A stretch of 64,000 nucleotides of DNA from Microbacterium gorillae (GTDB lineage Bacteria; Actinomycetota; Actinomycetes; Actinomycetales; Microbacteriaceae), in assembly GCF_000826185.2 (NCBI RefSeq), contig NZ_LN648871.1, positions 117,671-181,670 of the forward strand, given 5' to 3'. A program made the translations under genes and the position numbers. The notes below the pieces were generated by a model, which ran no database searches, had not been told where the DNA came from, and was given only the letters and a program-made list of their open reading frames with translations. Shown piece by piece: positions 44,053-54,163 of this stretch (position 1 is the first letter of the stretch; each line of letters starts with the position of its first letter).

Positions 44053-45248
44053 CCGCCTGGCAGGATGACGCGGCTCGCGACCTGATGAGCCTCGGCGGGC
44101 GGCTCGCGCTGCTCGAGCGCGGGAACGGTTCCGCGGTGTGGGACACCGACGGCAACCGCTACCTGGACTTCCTCGGCGGCATCGCGGTGAACTCGCTCGG
44201 TCACGCGCACCCGGCGTTCGTCGCCGCGGTCTCGCAGCAGGCCGCCGTGCTCACGCACGTGTCGAACTACTTCGCCACCCCGCAGCAGCTCACCTTCGCG
44301 GCGACGCTGAAGCGCCTCGCCGGCACGGGGGAGTCCGGACGCGTGTTCTTCGCGAACTCCGGAACCGAGGCCAACGAGACGGCCGTCAAGCTCGCTCGCC
44401 TGCACGGCGGCAAGACCGGCAAGCGCACGATCATCAGCCTGAACCACGCGTTCCACGGCCGGTCCGTCGGTGCGCTGTCGCTGACCCCGAAGCCGATCTA
44501 CCAGGATCCGTTCCGACCGCTGCTGCCGGACGTGATCCACATCGACAACACGATCGAGGCCCTGGAAGCCGCCATCGACGACACCGTGGCGGCGATCTTC
44601 ATCGAGCCGATCCAGGGTGAGGCGGGCGTGGTCGAGCACCCGGAGGGATTCCTCCGCCGCGCTCGTGAGCTCACCACCGAGCACAACGCGCTGCTGATCG
44701 TCGACGAGGTGCAGACCGGCATGGGACGCACGGGCGAGTGGTTCGCCTTCCAGCACGAGGGCATCGTCCCGGACGCCGTGACACTCGCCAAGGGCATCGC
44801 CGCCGGCTTCCCGCTCGGCGCGATGATCACGTTCGGAGCGGCCAGCGACCTGTTCTACCCGGGCACGCACAACTCCACGTTCGGCGGCAACCCGCTCGGC
44901 ACCGCCGTCGGTCAGGCGGTCGTGGACACGATCGAGTCCGATGCTCTCCTGGCGAACGTCACCGCGCGCGGTGCGCAGCTGCGCGCCGCGGTCGAGGCGC
45001 TCCCGGGCGTCACCGGCACGTCCGGCAAGGGTCTGCTGATCGGCATCCACCTGGCCGAGCCGGTGGCCGCGCAGCTGCGCGAGGCCGCGCAGCGCCACGG
45101 GCTGATCATCAACGCTCCGACGGACGACGTCATCCGCATCGCCCCGGCCTACACGATCGGCGACGCCGAGGTCGAAGAATTCACCCGACAGTTCGCGGCG
45201 GCCCTCGCCGACGTGAGCACCCCCACTGCCGAGGAGGCACGCGCATGA
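44049..45248 (+). CDS. argD: acetylornithine aminotransferase ArgD
   Basis: ArgD is a class III PLP aminotransferase making N-acetylornithine. The 399-residue protein has the cofactor-binding NSGTEANE, the aspartate in [15 protein letters not shown] and the Schiff-base lysine in [15 protein letters not shown]. It starts in the argB stop (ATGA) and its stop overlaps argF. It may also serve lysine synthesis, as in other bacteria. Confidence 0.94.
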   Translation: MTAWQDDAARDLMSLGGRLALLERGNGSAVWDTDGNRYLDFLGGIAVNSLGHAHPAFVAAVSQQAAVLTHVSNYFATPQQLTFAATLKRLAGTGESGRVFFANSGTEANETAVKLARLHGGKTGKRTIISLNHAFHGRSVGALSLTPKPIYQDPFRPLLPDVIHIDNTIEALEAAIDDTVAAIFIEPIQGEAGVVEHPEGFLRRARELTTEHNALLIVDEVQTGMGRTGEWFAFQHEGIVPDAVTLAKGIAAGFPLGAMITFGAASDLFYPGTHNSTFGGNPLGTAVGQAVVDTIESDALLANVTARGAQLRAAVEALPGVTGTSGKGLLIGIHLAEPVAAQLREAAQRHGLIINAPTDDVIRIAPAYTIGDAEVEEFTRQFAAALADVSTPTAEEARA

Positions 45249-46174
45249 CCCGTCACTTCCTGCGTGACGACGACATCACCCCCGCCGAGCAGGCCGAGAT
45301 CCTCGATCTCGCCGTGCATTTGAAGGCCGACCGCTGGTCGGAGAAGCCCCTCGCCGGGCCGCAGACGGTCGCCGTCATCTTCGACAAGTCCTCGACCCGC
45401 ACGCGCGTCTCGTTCGCCGTCGGCATCGCGGACCTCGGTGGCTCGCCGCTGATCATCTCGACCGCGTCGAGCCAGCTCGGCGGCAAGGAGACTCCGGCGG
45501 ACACCGCCCGCGTCCTGGAGCGCCAGGTCGCCGCGATCGTGTGGCGCACGTACGCGCAGTCCGGTCTCGAGGAGATGGCCGAGGGCACGCGCGTCCCGGT
45601 CGTCAACGCCCTCTCCGACGAGTTCCACCCGTGTCAGCTGTTGGCGGACCTGCTCACGATCCGTGAGCACAAGGGTGAGCTGGCCGGACGCACGCTCGCG
45701 TTCTTCGGCGACGGCCGGTCCAACATGGGCCAGTCCTACGCCCTGGCGTGCGCGATGGCCGGCATGCACGTGCGCATCGCCTCGCCGGCAGACTACGCGC
45801 CGCGCGCGGACGTCATCGCCGACGCGCAGGCGATCGCCGACACCACCGGCGGCTCGGTCTCGGTCACGACCGACATCCACGAGGCCGCGGCCGGTGCCGA
45901 CGTCGTCGTCACCGACACGTGGGTCTCGATGGGCAAGGAGGAGGAGAAGCAGGCGCGCCTGGACTCCTTCGGCTCCTACAAGGTCACGACCGAGCTCATG
46001 GCCGAGGCCGCGTCGGACGCGATCTTCATCCACTGCCTTCCCGCCGACCGCGGCTACGAGGTGGACGCAGCCGTCATCGACGGCCCGCAGTCCGTCATCT
46101 GGGACGAGGCGGAGAACCGCCTCCACGCGCAGAAGGCCCTCCTGGTCTGGCTCCTGGCCCGCGCCGCGGCCTAA
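45245..46174 (+). CDS. argF: ornithine carbamoyltransferase ArgF
   Basis: ArgF makes citrulline from ornithine and carbamoyl phosphate. The 309-residue protein has the carbamoyl-phosphate motif SSTRTRVSF and the ornithine-binding HCLPADRGYEVDAAVIDG segment. It is the last gene of argC-J-B-D-F. argR, which often follows, is absent. A long hairpin that can terminate from both sides follows. Confidence 0.95.
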   Translation: MTRHFLRDDDITPAEQAEILDLAVHLKADRWSEKPLAGPQTVAVIFDKSSTRTRVSFAVGIADLGGSPLIISTASSQLGGKETPADTARVLERQVAAIVWRTYAQSGLEEMAEGTRVPVVNALSDEFHPCQLLADLLTIREHKGELAGRTLAFFGDGRSNMGQSYALACAMAGMHVRIASPADYAPRADVIADAQAIADTTGGSVSVTTDIHEAAAGADVVVTDTWVSMGKEEEKQARLDSFGSYKVTTELMAEAASDAIFIHCLPADRGYEVDAAVIDGPQSVIWDEAENRLHAQKALLVWLLARAAA

Positions 46175-46184
46175 CCCAGCCGAC

Positions 46185-46250
46185 GAAACACCATCAAGCG
46201 CTCGAGACCCCATGCACCGCATGAGGGTTTCGAGCGCTTCGTGGTGTTTC
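46185..46250. terminator. bidirectional terminator between argF and a convergent gene
   Basis: Three nested perfect arm pairs form one 66-base hairpin: GAAACACCA/TGGTGTTTC, AAGCGCTCGA/TCGAGCGCTT and an inner CATGC/GCATG, with small internal loops. It lies 11 bases after argF and 12 bases after the convergent membrane-protein gene, so it can serve both. Confidence 0.85.
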
Positions 46251-46261
46251 GCCTCGGTGCG

Positions 46262-46831
46262 TCAGCTCTGGGCGGCGGTGGACTCGACATGATCGTGACG
46301 GCGGCGTACCGCCCTCACGATCGGCGCGGTGATGACGGCGCCGATCGCAGCGCTCACCAAACCGATGAGAGCGACGACCACGACGAGCCCGTCCAGCGCG
46401 TCGGCGCCCAACCAGATGTTGAAGATCGTCACATCGAGGAAGGCTGCGATGGCTGCCACGAGGTAGGGCAGGGTTGCGGCGAGCACGGCACGGGGGATGC
46501 TGAACACGCGCCACCCGCCGATCGCCACCGGCAGCTCCGCGACCACGCAGGCGAGCACCACGATCACAACCGTGAGGGCCGCCGGTGCGGCGAAGAGGAA
46601 CGGGACGCACACCCCGAGCGTCGTGAGCGCCGCCGCTCCGCGCAGCCGCACTCCCACGACCGCCGCGGCGACGGCTGCGCCGGGGACCGCCGCGAGGCCG
46701 ACGCCGAGGAAGTCCCAGCCCAGCGTCATCAGGAAGCCGCCGAGGAGGGCGACGGCGACGAGTCCGGCGAGGACGGCCACCCGTCCCGCGGAGGGCTGTG
46801 CGCGGGCGGTGAGGTTCGGTCGAGATGCCAT
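46262..46831 (-). CDS. hypothetical membrane protein
   Basis: This 189-residue protein has five to six hydrophobic helices and is rich in Ala, Val and Leu. I do not recognise a family. The start at 46831 (MASRPNLTARAQPS) is supported by TACTGT six bases upstream on the minus strand (46838-46843), the leaderless layout. It lies inside the arginine region between argF and argH but on the opposite strand, so a role in arginine metabolism is not implied. Confidence 0.65.
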   Translation of the reverse strand: MASRPNLTARAQPSAGRVAVLAGLVAVALLGGFLMTLGWDFLGVGLAAVPGAAVAAAVVGVRLRGAAALTTLGVCVPFLFAAPAALTVVIVVLACVVAELPVAIGGWRVFSIPRAVLAATLPYLVAAIAAFLDVTIFNIWLGADALDGLVVVVALIGLVSAAIGAVITAPIVRAVRRRHDHVESTAAQS

Positions 46832-46941
46832 CCGAAAACAGTAGAGGCGGCCGGAGGCGTCGGCAAACCGCAACTGTCGGCTGATCGTGTCCTGCGGGCC
46901 GGGACATTGCGCAGAGGGGTTCGCTGCGATAGGTTCTGAAC

Positions 46942-47682
46942 GTGTTCAAAAAAGTGGGAGGCGAGTTGCGGCTGGTTGCGCTCGCGGCGACGCTGGCCGT
47001 CCTACCGGTGCTGGCGGTCGGGGCCTGCGCGCTCCTCACACTCGGCTGCTGGGTCCTCTTCGCGCTGATCCCCAGCTCCTGGTCGAACGTGGAGGGGCTG
47101 TTCGGCGCCAGCATGCTGCTCGCCGCATGCCTCCTGGGCGCGGTGCTCATCCTGGTCGCGCTCCTGCGCCGCTCGGGCTCACCGGCCGCCGTGACCGGAC
47201 GCCCGTGGTTCGCGGCCACGACGGCGATGTATTCGCTCACGGCGACGACCGCCTGCGTGCTGACCGCGTTCTGGCCGCAGCATGGCGCCGTGCCGATGAC
47301 CGCGCTCGCGGTGGCGCTCGGCATCGTCGTCCTGGTGCTCGCGGTCGACTGGTCGGCGACGGACCGCACGCCCCGCGCCCGCGTCACCGCCGTCGTCGTG
47401 GCGCTCGCGCTTGCCACCGGGATCATCGCCCCGCTGCTCCCGGTCGACCGTGGCGTGTGCGCGGTCTCCGGACACGGATGGGATCACAGCGGAACCGCCG
47501 CCGAGTACAAGCTGTGGACCGACTGCGGAACGTTCGCCGTGAGCGCTGAGCAGGCCGACCTGATGGCGGATACGGTCGGTGACGTCCACATCATCACCCG
47601 CGGCTTCACCATCGGCTTCCTGCCCATCCCCGTGGTCGTGAGCCTGAGCCCCGCGCGGCCGCTCTGGGGTATCGGCGGCTGA
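46942..47682 (+). CDS. hypothetical membrane protein
   Basis: The 246-residue product has five hydrophobic helices in the first 180 residues (from LRLVALAATLAVLPVLAVGACALL onward). A C-terminal soluble tail includes KLWTDCGTFAVSAEQADLM. No family is recognised. The GTG start follows TAGGTT (46930-46935) by six bases. It ends 31 bases before argH, which has its own -10 box. Confidence 0.65.
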   Translation: MFKKVGGELRLVALAATLAVLPVLAVGACALLTLGCWVLFALIPSSWSNVEGLFGASMLLAACLLGAVLILVALLRRSGSPAAVTGRPWFAATTAMYSLTATTACVLTAFWPQHGAVPMTALAVALGIVVLVLAVDWSATDRTPRARVTAVVVALALATGIIAPLLPVDRGVCAVSGHGWDHSGTAAEYKLWTDCGTFAVSAEQADLMADTVGDVHIITRGFTIGFLPIPVVVSLSPARPLWGIGG

Positions 47683-47704
47683 GGCTGCGGCAAGCCGCCG
47701 GTAG

Positions 47705-49141
<1,437 letters not shown>

Positions 49142-49148
49142 GCGCACC

Positions 49149-52100
49149 ATGACCGATCCGGACGGGTTCGCGGCGACGGTCGCGGGCGATGTCCGGACGC
49201 TCGCCGAACTGCGTGACGCCTGGCTGAAGTGGGCGCGCCAGAACGCGCCGCACACGCCGGAGCCGGACGAGGCGTGGTTCCGGCACCTGCTGTCCCGCCG
49301 TCGGGCGGCGGCCGACGCCGCGGAGAGTCCGGAGCCGCTGAGCTTCTGGCACTTCGACGGCGTCCTGCGCGCCTCCCAACGCACGATGCTCGACGCCGTC
49401 ACCGTGCACCCGCCGGACCCGCTGCACCTGGTCGCCCCGCCCGGCGCCGGCAAGACGCTGATCGGCCTCCTGCTCGCGGTCCGGCGGGGCACGCGCGCGG
49501 TCGTCTTCGCGCCGACCACCACGATCCAGCACCAGTGGGTGACGCAGGCGCGCGCCCTCGCGCCCGATCCGGACACGGTTTCCGATGACCCGTCCGCTCC
49601 GGGGGACCTCACGGTGCTGACGTACCAGCGCGTCAGCGTGCCGGACCGTCCCGAGGCGTTCGCCCCACTCGCGCGCCGGGTCTGGATCGACGAACTCGTC
49701 CAGGGCGGACGGGACCACGCGGACGCAGAAGCCTGGGTGGACGCGCTGGAGACGACCAACACGAAGGCGCACCGCGCCGGCATCGCTCGGCGGGCGGCCG
49801 CGGTCCGCAAGCGCCTCGCGGCGCAGAGCCCGGAGAGCCTGGCCGAGACGCTGCACCCGAACGCCCGGGCGCTGGTGGACAGCCTGGTCGCGCACGGCGT
49901 GCGCACGGTGGTCCTGGACGAGTGCCATCACCTGCTCGATCACTGGGCGCTGGTGATCGCGTACCTGGAGTCCCGAATCCGCGCCGCGGACGCGGACCCG
50001 CTGCTGATCGGGCTCACCGCGACCGTGCCGAGCCCGCAGGACGCCGCCGGGTATGAGAACTACACCGCACTGCTCGGTGACGTGGACTACGAGCAGCCCA
50101 CGCCGGCGGTCGTGCGCGAGGGGAACCTCGCGCCGTATCGCGACGCCGTCTGGTTCACCGAGCCCACCGCCGCCGAGCGGATCTTCCTGGACCGCAACGA
50201 CGAGCTGCTGGCCGCGCTGGTCGCGAACACTCTGGGGTCCCAGGAGGGACGGTCGTTCCTTCACCACCTGCTGCGCGGCTCCGCCACTGACCTCACCACC
50301 GAACAGCTCCCGGCCCGCATCGGTGAGGCTTTCGCCGCCGACTATGCCCTCGCCGAGTCCGCGGCCGGCATGCTCCGCATCGTCGCCCCGGACGATCCGC
50401 TGCTGACGCACCTGCCCGCCGCGGACCTGCTTCTCGGTGACGGTGAGCTGCGCCTGCTCGCCCGATTCCTCCTGGAGCACGTGCTCCCGGACCCGTCCCG
50501 CGCGACGGACTGGAACCGGGCACGCCGGACTCTCGCGGATTTCGGCTACGCGCTGACGGACCGGGGCATCCGCCGAGCCCGCGGGCCGATGGACGCGATC
50601 CTCGCGAGCTCGGCCGCGAAGGACACCGCGGTGACCGACATCCTGGCGCACGAGCTCGCCGCACCGGACGGTGACCGCGTGCGTGCCGTCGTGGTGTGCG
50701 ACTTCGCCGAGCAGGGCCACCGCGCGGGCCGCGGGACGATGCGGGCCGGGGCCCTGCGCTGCTTCGACGCCATCGTCGCGGACCCGCGCCTGGCCGGGAT
50801 GATGCCGGTGATGGTCACCGCGAACCACCTGCGCGTGCCGTCCGGTCTGCTGACCGAGCTCCTGCCGCGCCTGCGGGACCTCCTCGGCGTCGCACCGGAA
50901 CCGGGGGAGTCACCGGGGGATGTCACGGAGCTGACCGTGCCCGGGGTGTCGCGCTCCGCGGTGCTCGCCGCGGTGTCGCGCCTCATCGGCGAGGGCTTCG
51001 TGCGCGTCCTGGTCGGAACGCGCGGACTGCTCGGCGAGGGATGGGACTGTCCGGCGGCGAACACCCTGATCGATCTGACCACCGCGAGCACGTCGTCCGC
51101 CTCGCAGCAGTTGCGCGGGCGGACCCTGCGACTGGATCCGGACTGGCCGGAGAAGGTCGCGCACAACTGGACCGTGACGACGGTGCTGCCGGGCGCGCGC
51201 ACGGACGCCGCGCTCAGCGACCTGACCCGAACGCGCAAGAAGCTCGCCGCGCAGTGGGGCGTGCGCCTCGAGGGCGAACCGCTCGTGGTCCGCGGTGCCG
51301 AGCATGCGCTGACGGACGCACAGCGCGCGATCATCCGCGACATCCGCGCTGGCACCGCCGATCGCGACGCAGCCACGGCGCTCACGGCCGAGACGCTGCG
51401 CACGCTCGAGCCACGCGCGCAGACGCGGCAGCGCTGGCGGCTGGGCGAGCCGTTCGCCGGCGACGTGGGGCGCAGCGTCGTGACCGGCGCGCGGTCGCCG
51501 CGCGCCGTGCTGATCCGGCCCACCCTGGAGCGCGCCCTCGGTGAGACCGCATCGACCGGGACGGCGATCGCGGGGGCGTTCGGCGTCGCGTCCGGAATGA
51601 GCTGGTTCGCGCTCCAGGATCCGACGATCGCCGGGGTCCTGCTCGCCGTCGCCGCCGTGTCCGCCATCGCGGTCGTGCGCCCGTGGCGCTCCCTGCTGCG
51701 GTACGGGCGCGACCGTCGGGGCACGGAGCGCGGAACCCGGCAGCTGGCCGAGGTCGTGCGAGCGGGGCTCGTGGGCTCCGGGCGGATCCCCGCCGGCACG
51801 GAGATCGCCGTCAGCGAAGTCGACGGCTCGCTCGCCGTCCGGGTGACCGGCGGCACGGACGCGCAGCAGCGCCTGTTCAGCGCCGCCATCGTGGAACTGC
51901 GCCAGCCGGTCCGCACGCCCCGCTACCTGCTGGAGGTGGACCGGGGGGAGTCGGATGACCCGCTCACCCGCCTCGCGCTGCGCCTCGCCGCCCGGCGCGA
52001 GCCGGAGGGCGTCCTGCTGCCGGTTCCGACGGAGATCGGCCGCCGCCGCGCGGGCGCGGAAGCCTTCGTCACCGCCTGGCGCGAGCACATCGGTCCGGCA

Positions 52101-52208
52101 CGGCTGCATGAGGTGCACTGGCCTGAGGACGCCGCCCTGCTCACCCGCGCGCGCCGGCGCTCCGCGCCCGACGGCCCTCGTCCGTTCCTCCGCGAAACCT
52201 GGTCCTGA
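49149..52208 (+). CDS. SF2 DEAD/DEAH-type helicase-like protein with two membrane segments
   Basis: This 1019-residue protein has a full set of superfamily 2 helicase motifs. They are Walker A PPGAGKT (97-103), Ia APTTTIQHQW (121-130), DEAD-box variant DECHH (257-261), III GLTATVPS (288-295), V GTRGLLGEGWDCPAANTLI (623-641) and VI QQLRGRTLR (653-661). An insert of about 230 residues separates the two RecA lobes. Two hydrophobic segments (about 804-819 and 826-843) lie downstream and are followed by a soluble C-terminal domain of about 175 residues. The gene starts eight bases after argH and has normal GC and codon use. The substrate is unknown; roles in DNA repair, RNA processing or defence are all possible. 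Confidence 0.8.
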   Translation: MTDPDGFAATVAGDVRTLAELRDAWLKWARQNAPHTPEPDEAWFRHLLSRRRAAADAAESPEPLSFWHFDGVLRASQRTMLDAVTVHPPDPLHLVAPPGAGKTLIGLLLAVRRGTRAVVFAPTTTIQHQWVTQARALAPDPDTVSDDPSAPGDLTVLTYQRVSVPDRPEAFAPLARRVWIDELVQGGRDHADAEAWVDALETTNTKAHRAGIARRAAAVRKRLAAQSPESLAETLHPNARALVDSLVAHGVRTVVLDECHHLLDHWALVIAYLESRIRAADADPLLIGLTATVPSPQDAAGYENYTALLGDVDYEQPTPAVVREGNLAPYRDAVWFTEPTAAERIFLDRNDELLAALVANTLGSQEGRSFLHHLLRGSATDLTTEQLPARIGEAFAADYALAESAAGMLRIVAPDDPLLTHLPAADLLLGDGELRLLARFLLEHVLPDPSRATDWNRARRTLADFGYALTDRGIRRARGPMDAILASSAAKDTAVTDILAHELAAPDGDRVRAVVVCDFAEQGHRAGRGTMRAGALRCFDAIVADPRLAGMMPVMVTANHLRVPSGLLTELLPRLRDLLGVAPEPGESPGDVTELTVPGVSRSAVLAAVSRLIGEGFVRVLVGTRGLLGEGWDCPAANTLIDLTTASTSSASQQLRGRTLRLDPDWPEKVAHNWTVTTVLPGARTDAALSDLTRTRKKLAAQWGVRLEGEPLVVRGAEHALTDAQRAIIRDIRAGTADRDAATALTAETLRTLEPRAQTRQRWRLGEPFAGDVGRSVVTGARSPRAVLIRPTLERALGETASTGTAIAGAFGVASGMSWFALQDPTIAGVLLAVAAVSAIAVVRPWRSLLRYGRDRRGTERGTRQLAEVVRAGLVGSGRIPAGTEIAVSEVDGSLAVRVTGGTDAQQRLFSAAIVELRQPVRTPRYLLEVDRGESDDPLTRLALRLAARREPEGVLLPVPTEIGRRRAGAEAFVTAWREHIGPARLHEVHWPEDAALLTRARRRSAPDGPRPFLRETWS

Positions 52209-52249
52209 CCTACCCCCTTCTCGTCTTCCCGGTCCGCTCCCGCCGTCGA

Positions 52250-52321
52250 TGACGCGATGTGACGCGCTCTGTGACGTCGTGTGTCACCTCAGTCGGCGTT
52301 CGGCGGATCACCACGTAGCGT
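52250..52321 (+). promoter_or_regulatory. promoter region with TGACG repeats
   Basis: TGACG occurs at 52250, 52260 and 52272, and TGTCAC follows at 52282. TAGCGT (52316-52321) is a likely -10 box for the next gene, with a 26-base leader and a GGAAGGA site. The repeats may bind a regulator. Confidence 0.35.
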
Positions 52322-52353
52322 GGCACCACCGAACCGGAAGGACCATCCCGATC

Positions 52354-52680
52354 ATGACCACCATCACGCGCCTGGAGCTGTCACTGTCGACCGCTTGCGA
52401 GCAGGGTGCGATGTGCGTGCACGATCGGTCCGGACACGGGTTGAGCGCCATCCAGCTGCGCCTCGCGCTGGCGACGCCGAGCGCCTGGCGCGACGCGGTC
52501 GTCACCGCGGTCACCGCCGACGGTTGGATCACCCTCGTCGCGATCGCCGACGGTACGAACGTCCGGGTCTGGCACCACGCCGACGTGAGCGAGGACCTCG
52601 CCATCGGTGAGCCCGTCGCACTGCACGCGCGCTACGACGTCCTCGTCGCCGCCGGCCGCCACCTCAACGTCGCCCGCTGA
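52354..52680 (+). CDS. small conserved hypothetical protein
   Basis: This 108-residue soluble protein is of unknown function. It begins MTTITRLELSLSTACEQG and has a mixed alpha/beta composition with a WITLVAIADGTNVRVWHHADV beta-rich centre. The ATG has a GGAAGGA site upstream. Longer frames are shadows of the helicase gene. A perfect terminator follows. Confidence 0.65.
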   Translation: MTTITRLELSLSTACEQGAMCVHDRSGHGLSAIQLRLALATPSAWRDAVVTAVTADGWITLVAIADGTNVRVWHHADVSEDLAIGEPVALHARYDVLVAAGRHLNVAR

Positions 52681-52685
52681 CACGA

Positions 52686-52711
52686 GAACGCCCCTCCGCG
52701 GAGGGGCGTTC
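52686..52711. terminator. bidirectional terminator
   Basis: GAACGCCCCTCC and its exact complement form a 12-base stem around a GC centre, six bases after the small hypothetical gene and 20 bases from the end of the convergent Met/Cys-rich gene. Confidence 0.8.
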
Positions 52712-52730
52712 GTCAATCGAGCAGCGGAAG

Positions 52731-53138
52731 TCAGGCGCCCATCGAGGCCATCATCTTCTCGCAGGCTTTCATGCAGGCATCGCACGCCATGGCGCACATG
52801 CGGCACGTCTCGCTCATGTCCGCATGCTTGTTGCACTCGTCCATGCATGCCCGGCACATCGCCATGCACGCCTGGATCATGGGCATCATCGTGTCGGCCG
52901 ACATGCTCATCGGCCGCATCATCATGCGCATCATGGTGCCGCACATGTCGGCGCAGTTCGCGCACATCGACGCGCACATGCCCATGCCCTCCATGCCGGC
53001 CATCGCGTCCGAACACATCGTGCACGCCTGCATGGCGGCCGAGCACGCCTCCATGCACTCCTGCATCGACATCATGTCCATACCCGACATCGCGTCGTTC
53101 ATCGACATGGACTTCATCATGTCCGCCGTCATGTCCAT
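52731..53138 (-). CDS. Met- and Cys-rich four-helix copper-binding protein (Csp/DUF326-like)
   Basis: This 135-residue protein has 17 cysteines in CxxxC, CxxC and similar spacings along predicted helices, as in Csp-type copper storage proteins and the DUF326 family. In addition about 40 residues (30 percent) are methionine, many in MM and MxM pairs. Residues such as ECMEACSAAMQACTMC and CRMCAMACDACMKAC show the pattern. The start at 53138 has a GGAGA site five bases upstream. In-frame ATGs 12 and 18 bases upstream are alternatives. No signal peptide is visible, so it probably stores Cu(I) in the cytoplasm. No CsoR or CueR gene is adjacent. Confidence 0.85.
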   Translation of the reverse strand: MDMTADMMKSMSMNDAMSGMDMMSMQECMEACSAAMQACTMCSDAMAGMEGMGMCASMCANCADMCGTMMRMMMRPMSMSADTMMPMIQACMAMCRACMDECNKHADMSETCRMCAMACDACMKACEKMMASMGA

Positions 53139-53198
53139 AGGTGTCTCCATTCGCATCAGGCGGATGCAGAGCAATGGAGGGCACCCGCGTCACGGCCG

Positions 53199-53204
53199 AT
53201 CGTA
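53199..53204 (-). promoter_or_regulatory. possible promoter of the copper-protein gene
   Basis: On the minus strand TACGAT is a possible -10 box, with TTCCGC 17 bases upstream as a weak -35. The spacer contains GGGGTAT, which resembles half of a CsoR-type site. Confidence 0.3.
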
Positions 53205-53242
53205 CGCGCGGCCGATACCCCGCGGAAGCCCCGGCGGCGTCC

Positions 53243-53647
53243 TTACGCCTTCTGCTGCACCCGGACAGCGGTGCCGGACGGGTCGCGCAGCGCGAAGTCG
53301 CGTACTCCGTAGTCCTGCTCCAGGACGTCCTGCACGATGTCCGCCTTCGCGTCGACCGCGCGGCGGTAGGCGGCGTCCACGTCGTCGGTGAGGAAGACGA
53401 GCTGCGGCAGGTTGCCCGCGACGAGCAGTTCGGTGAGCGCCTGCGCGACCTCCGGGGCCACTCCGGCCGTCGGCTGGGTGAGGACGATCTTGCCACCCTC
53501 CGAGGACGGGTCCCCGAGCGTGATCCACGACAGGTCGCCGTAGTTCACCTCGTTCTCCACCGTCAGGCCGAGGGCGTCCCGGAAGAACGCCGTGGACGCG
53601 GGCACGTCGGTGGACAGGACGGTCGTGTACTGCAACTGGATGCTCAT
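53243..53647 (-). CDS. VOC family (glyoxalase-like) protein
   Basis: This 134-residue single-domain VOC protein starts MSIQLQYTTVLSTDVPASTAFFRDALGLTVEN and ends VRDFALRDPSGTAVRVQQK. It is close to bleomycin-resistance and glyoxalase-like proteins, but the activity is unknown. TAGGCT (minus strand, 53654-53659) is six bases upstream of the ATG and shares its bases with the stop codon of the AraC gene. Confidence 0.82.
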   Translation of the reverse strand: MSIQLQYTTVLSTDVPASTAFFRDALGLTVENEVNYGDLSWITLGDPSSEGGKIVLTQPTAGVAPEVAQALTELLVAGNLPQLVFLTDDVDAAYRRAVDAKADIVQDVLEQDYGVRDFALRDPSGTAVRVQQKA

Positions 53648-53656
53648 ACCGCCAGC

Positions 53657-54106
53657 CTAGGAATCGCCCGCAGCGGACGCTTCTTCGTTCCTGCTCGACT
53701 CGCCGCGGTGTCGCTGCGGTCGGGTCAGGCGCGACGCGATGAACGGCGGGAGCTCCGCCACGGCGCGATGATCGAGCCGCGCGTACGCGCTGGGGGAGCA
53801 GTCGTACACCTCGCGGAAGCGCGAGCTGAACGAGCCCAGGGACGAGAACCCCACCGCTGTGCAGGCGTCGGTCACGCCGGTTCCGGACCGGAGGAGCCAC
53901 GCCGCCCGTTCCAATCGACGCGTCATGAGGTACTGGTGCGGTGCCTCGCCGTAGATCGCGCGGAACAGGCGTGCGAAGTGCGCCGGGCTGAGGTGCACCG
54001 ATGCCGCCAGTTCCCCGACGGTGAGGTCGTCCGCGAAGCGCCGGTCGATCGTGTCCCGCGCCGTGCGCAGCAGCCGCAGCGTTGCGAGATCCGGGGGCGG
54101 GGTCAC
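53657..54106 (-). CDS. AraC family transcriptional regulator
   Basis: This 149-residue regulator has only the AraC double helix-turn-helix domain (residues 10-105: DTIDRRFADDLTVGELAASVHLSPAHFARLFRAIYGEAPHQYL, then GFSSLGSFSSRFREVYDCSPSAY). A short basic tail follows, and no sensory domain is present. The GTG start is six bases after TACGCT on the minus strand (54113-54118). It is upstream of the VOC gene on the same strand and may control it. Confidence 0.85.
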   Translation of the reverse strand: MTPPPDLATLRLLRTARDTIDRRFADDLTVGELAASVHLSPAHFARLFRAIYGEAPHQYLMTRRLERAAWLLRSGTGVTDACTAVGFSSLGSFSSRFREVYDCSPSAYARLDHRAVAELPPFIASRLTRPQRHRGESSRNEEASAAGDS

Positions 54107-54163
54107 GGTCCGAGCGTACGCCGGACGGCGGGTGGACGACGCGCACGCCGGTAGGGTGGACCC

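Noticed and set aside
54107..54163. T-box riboswitch before tyrS
   Set aside because: The gap to the divergent gene is only 57 bases and the -10 box is six bases from the ATG, leaving no room for a leader.
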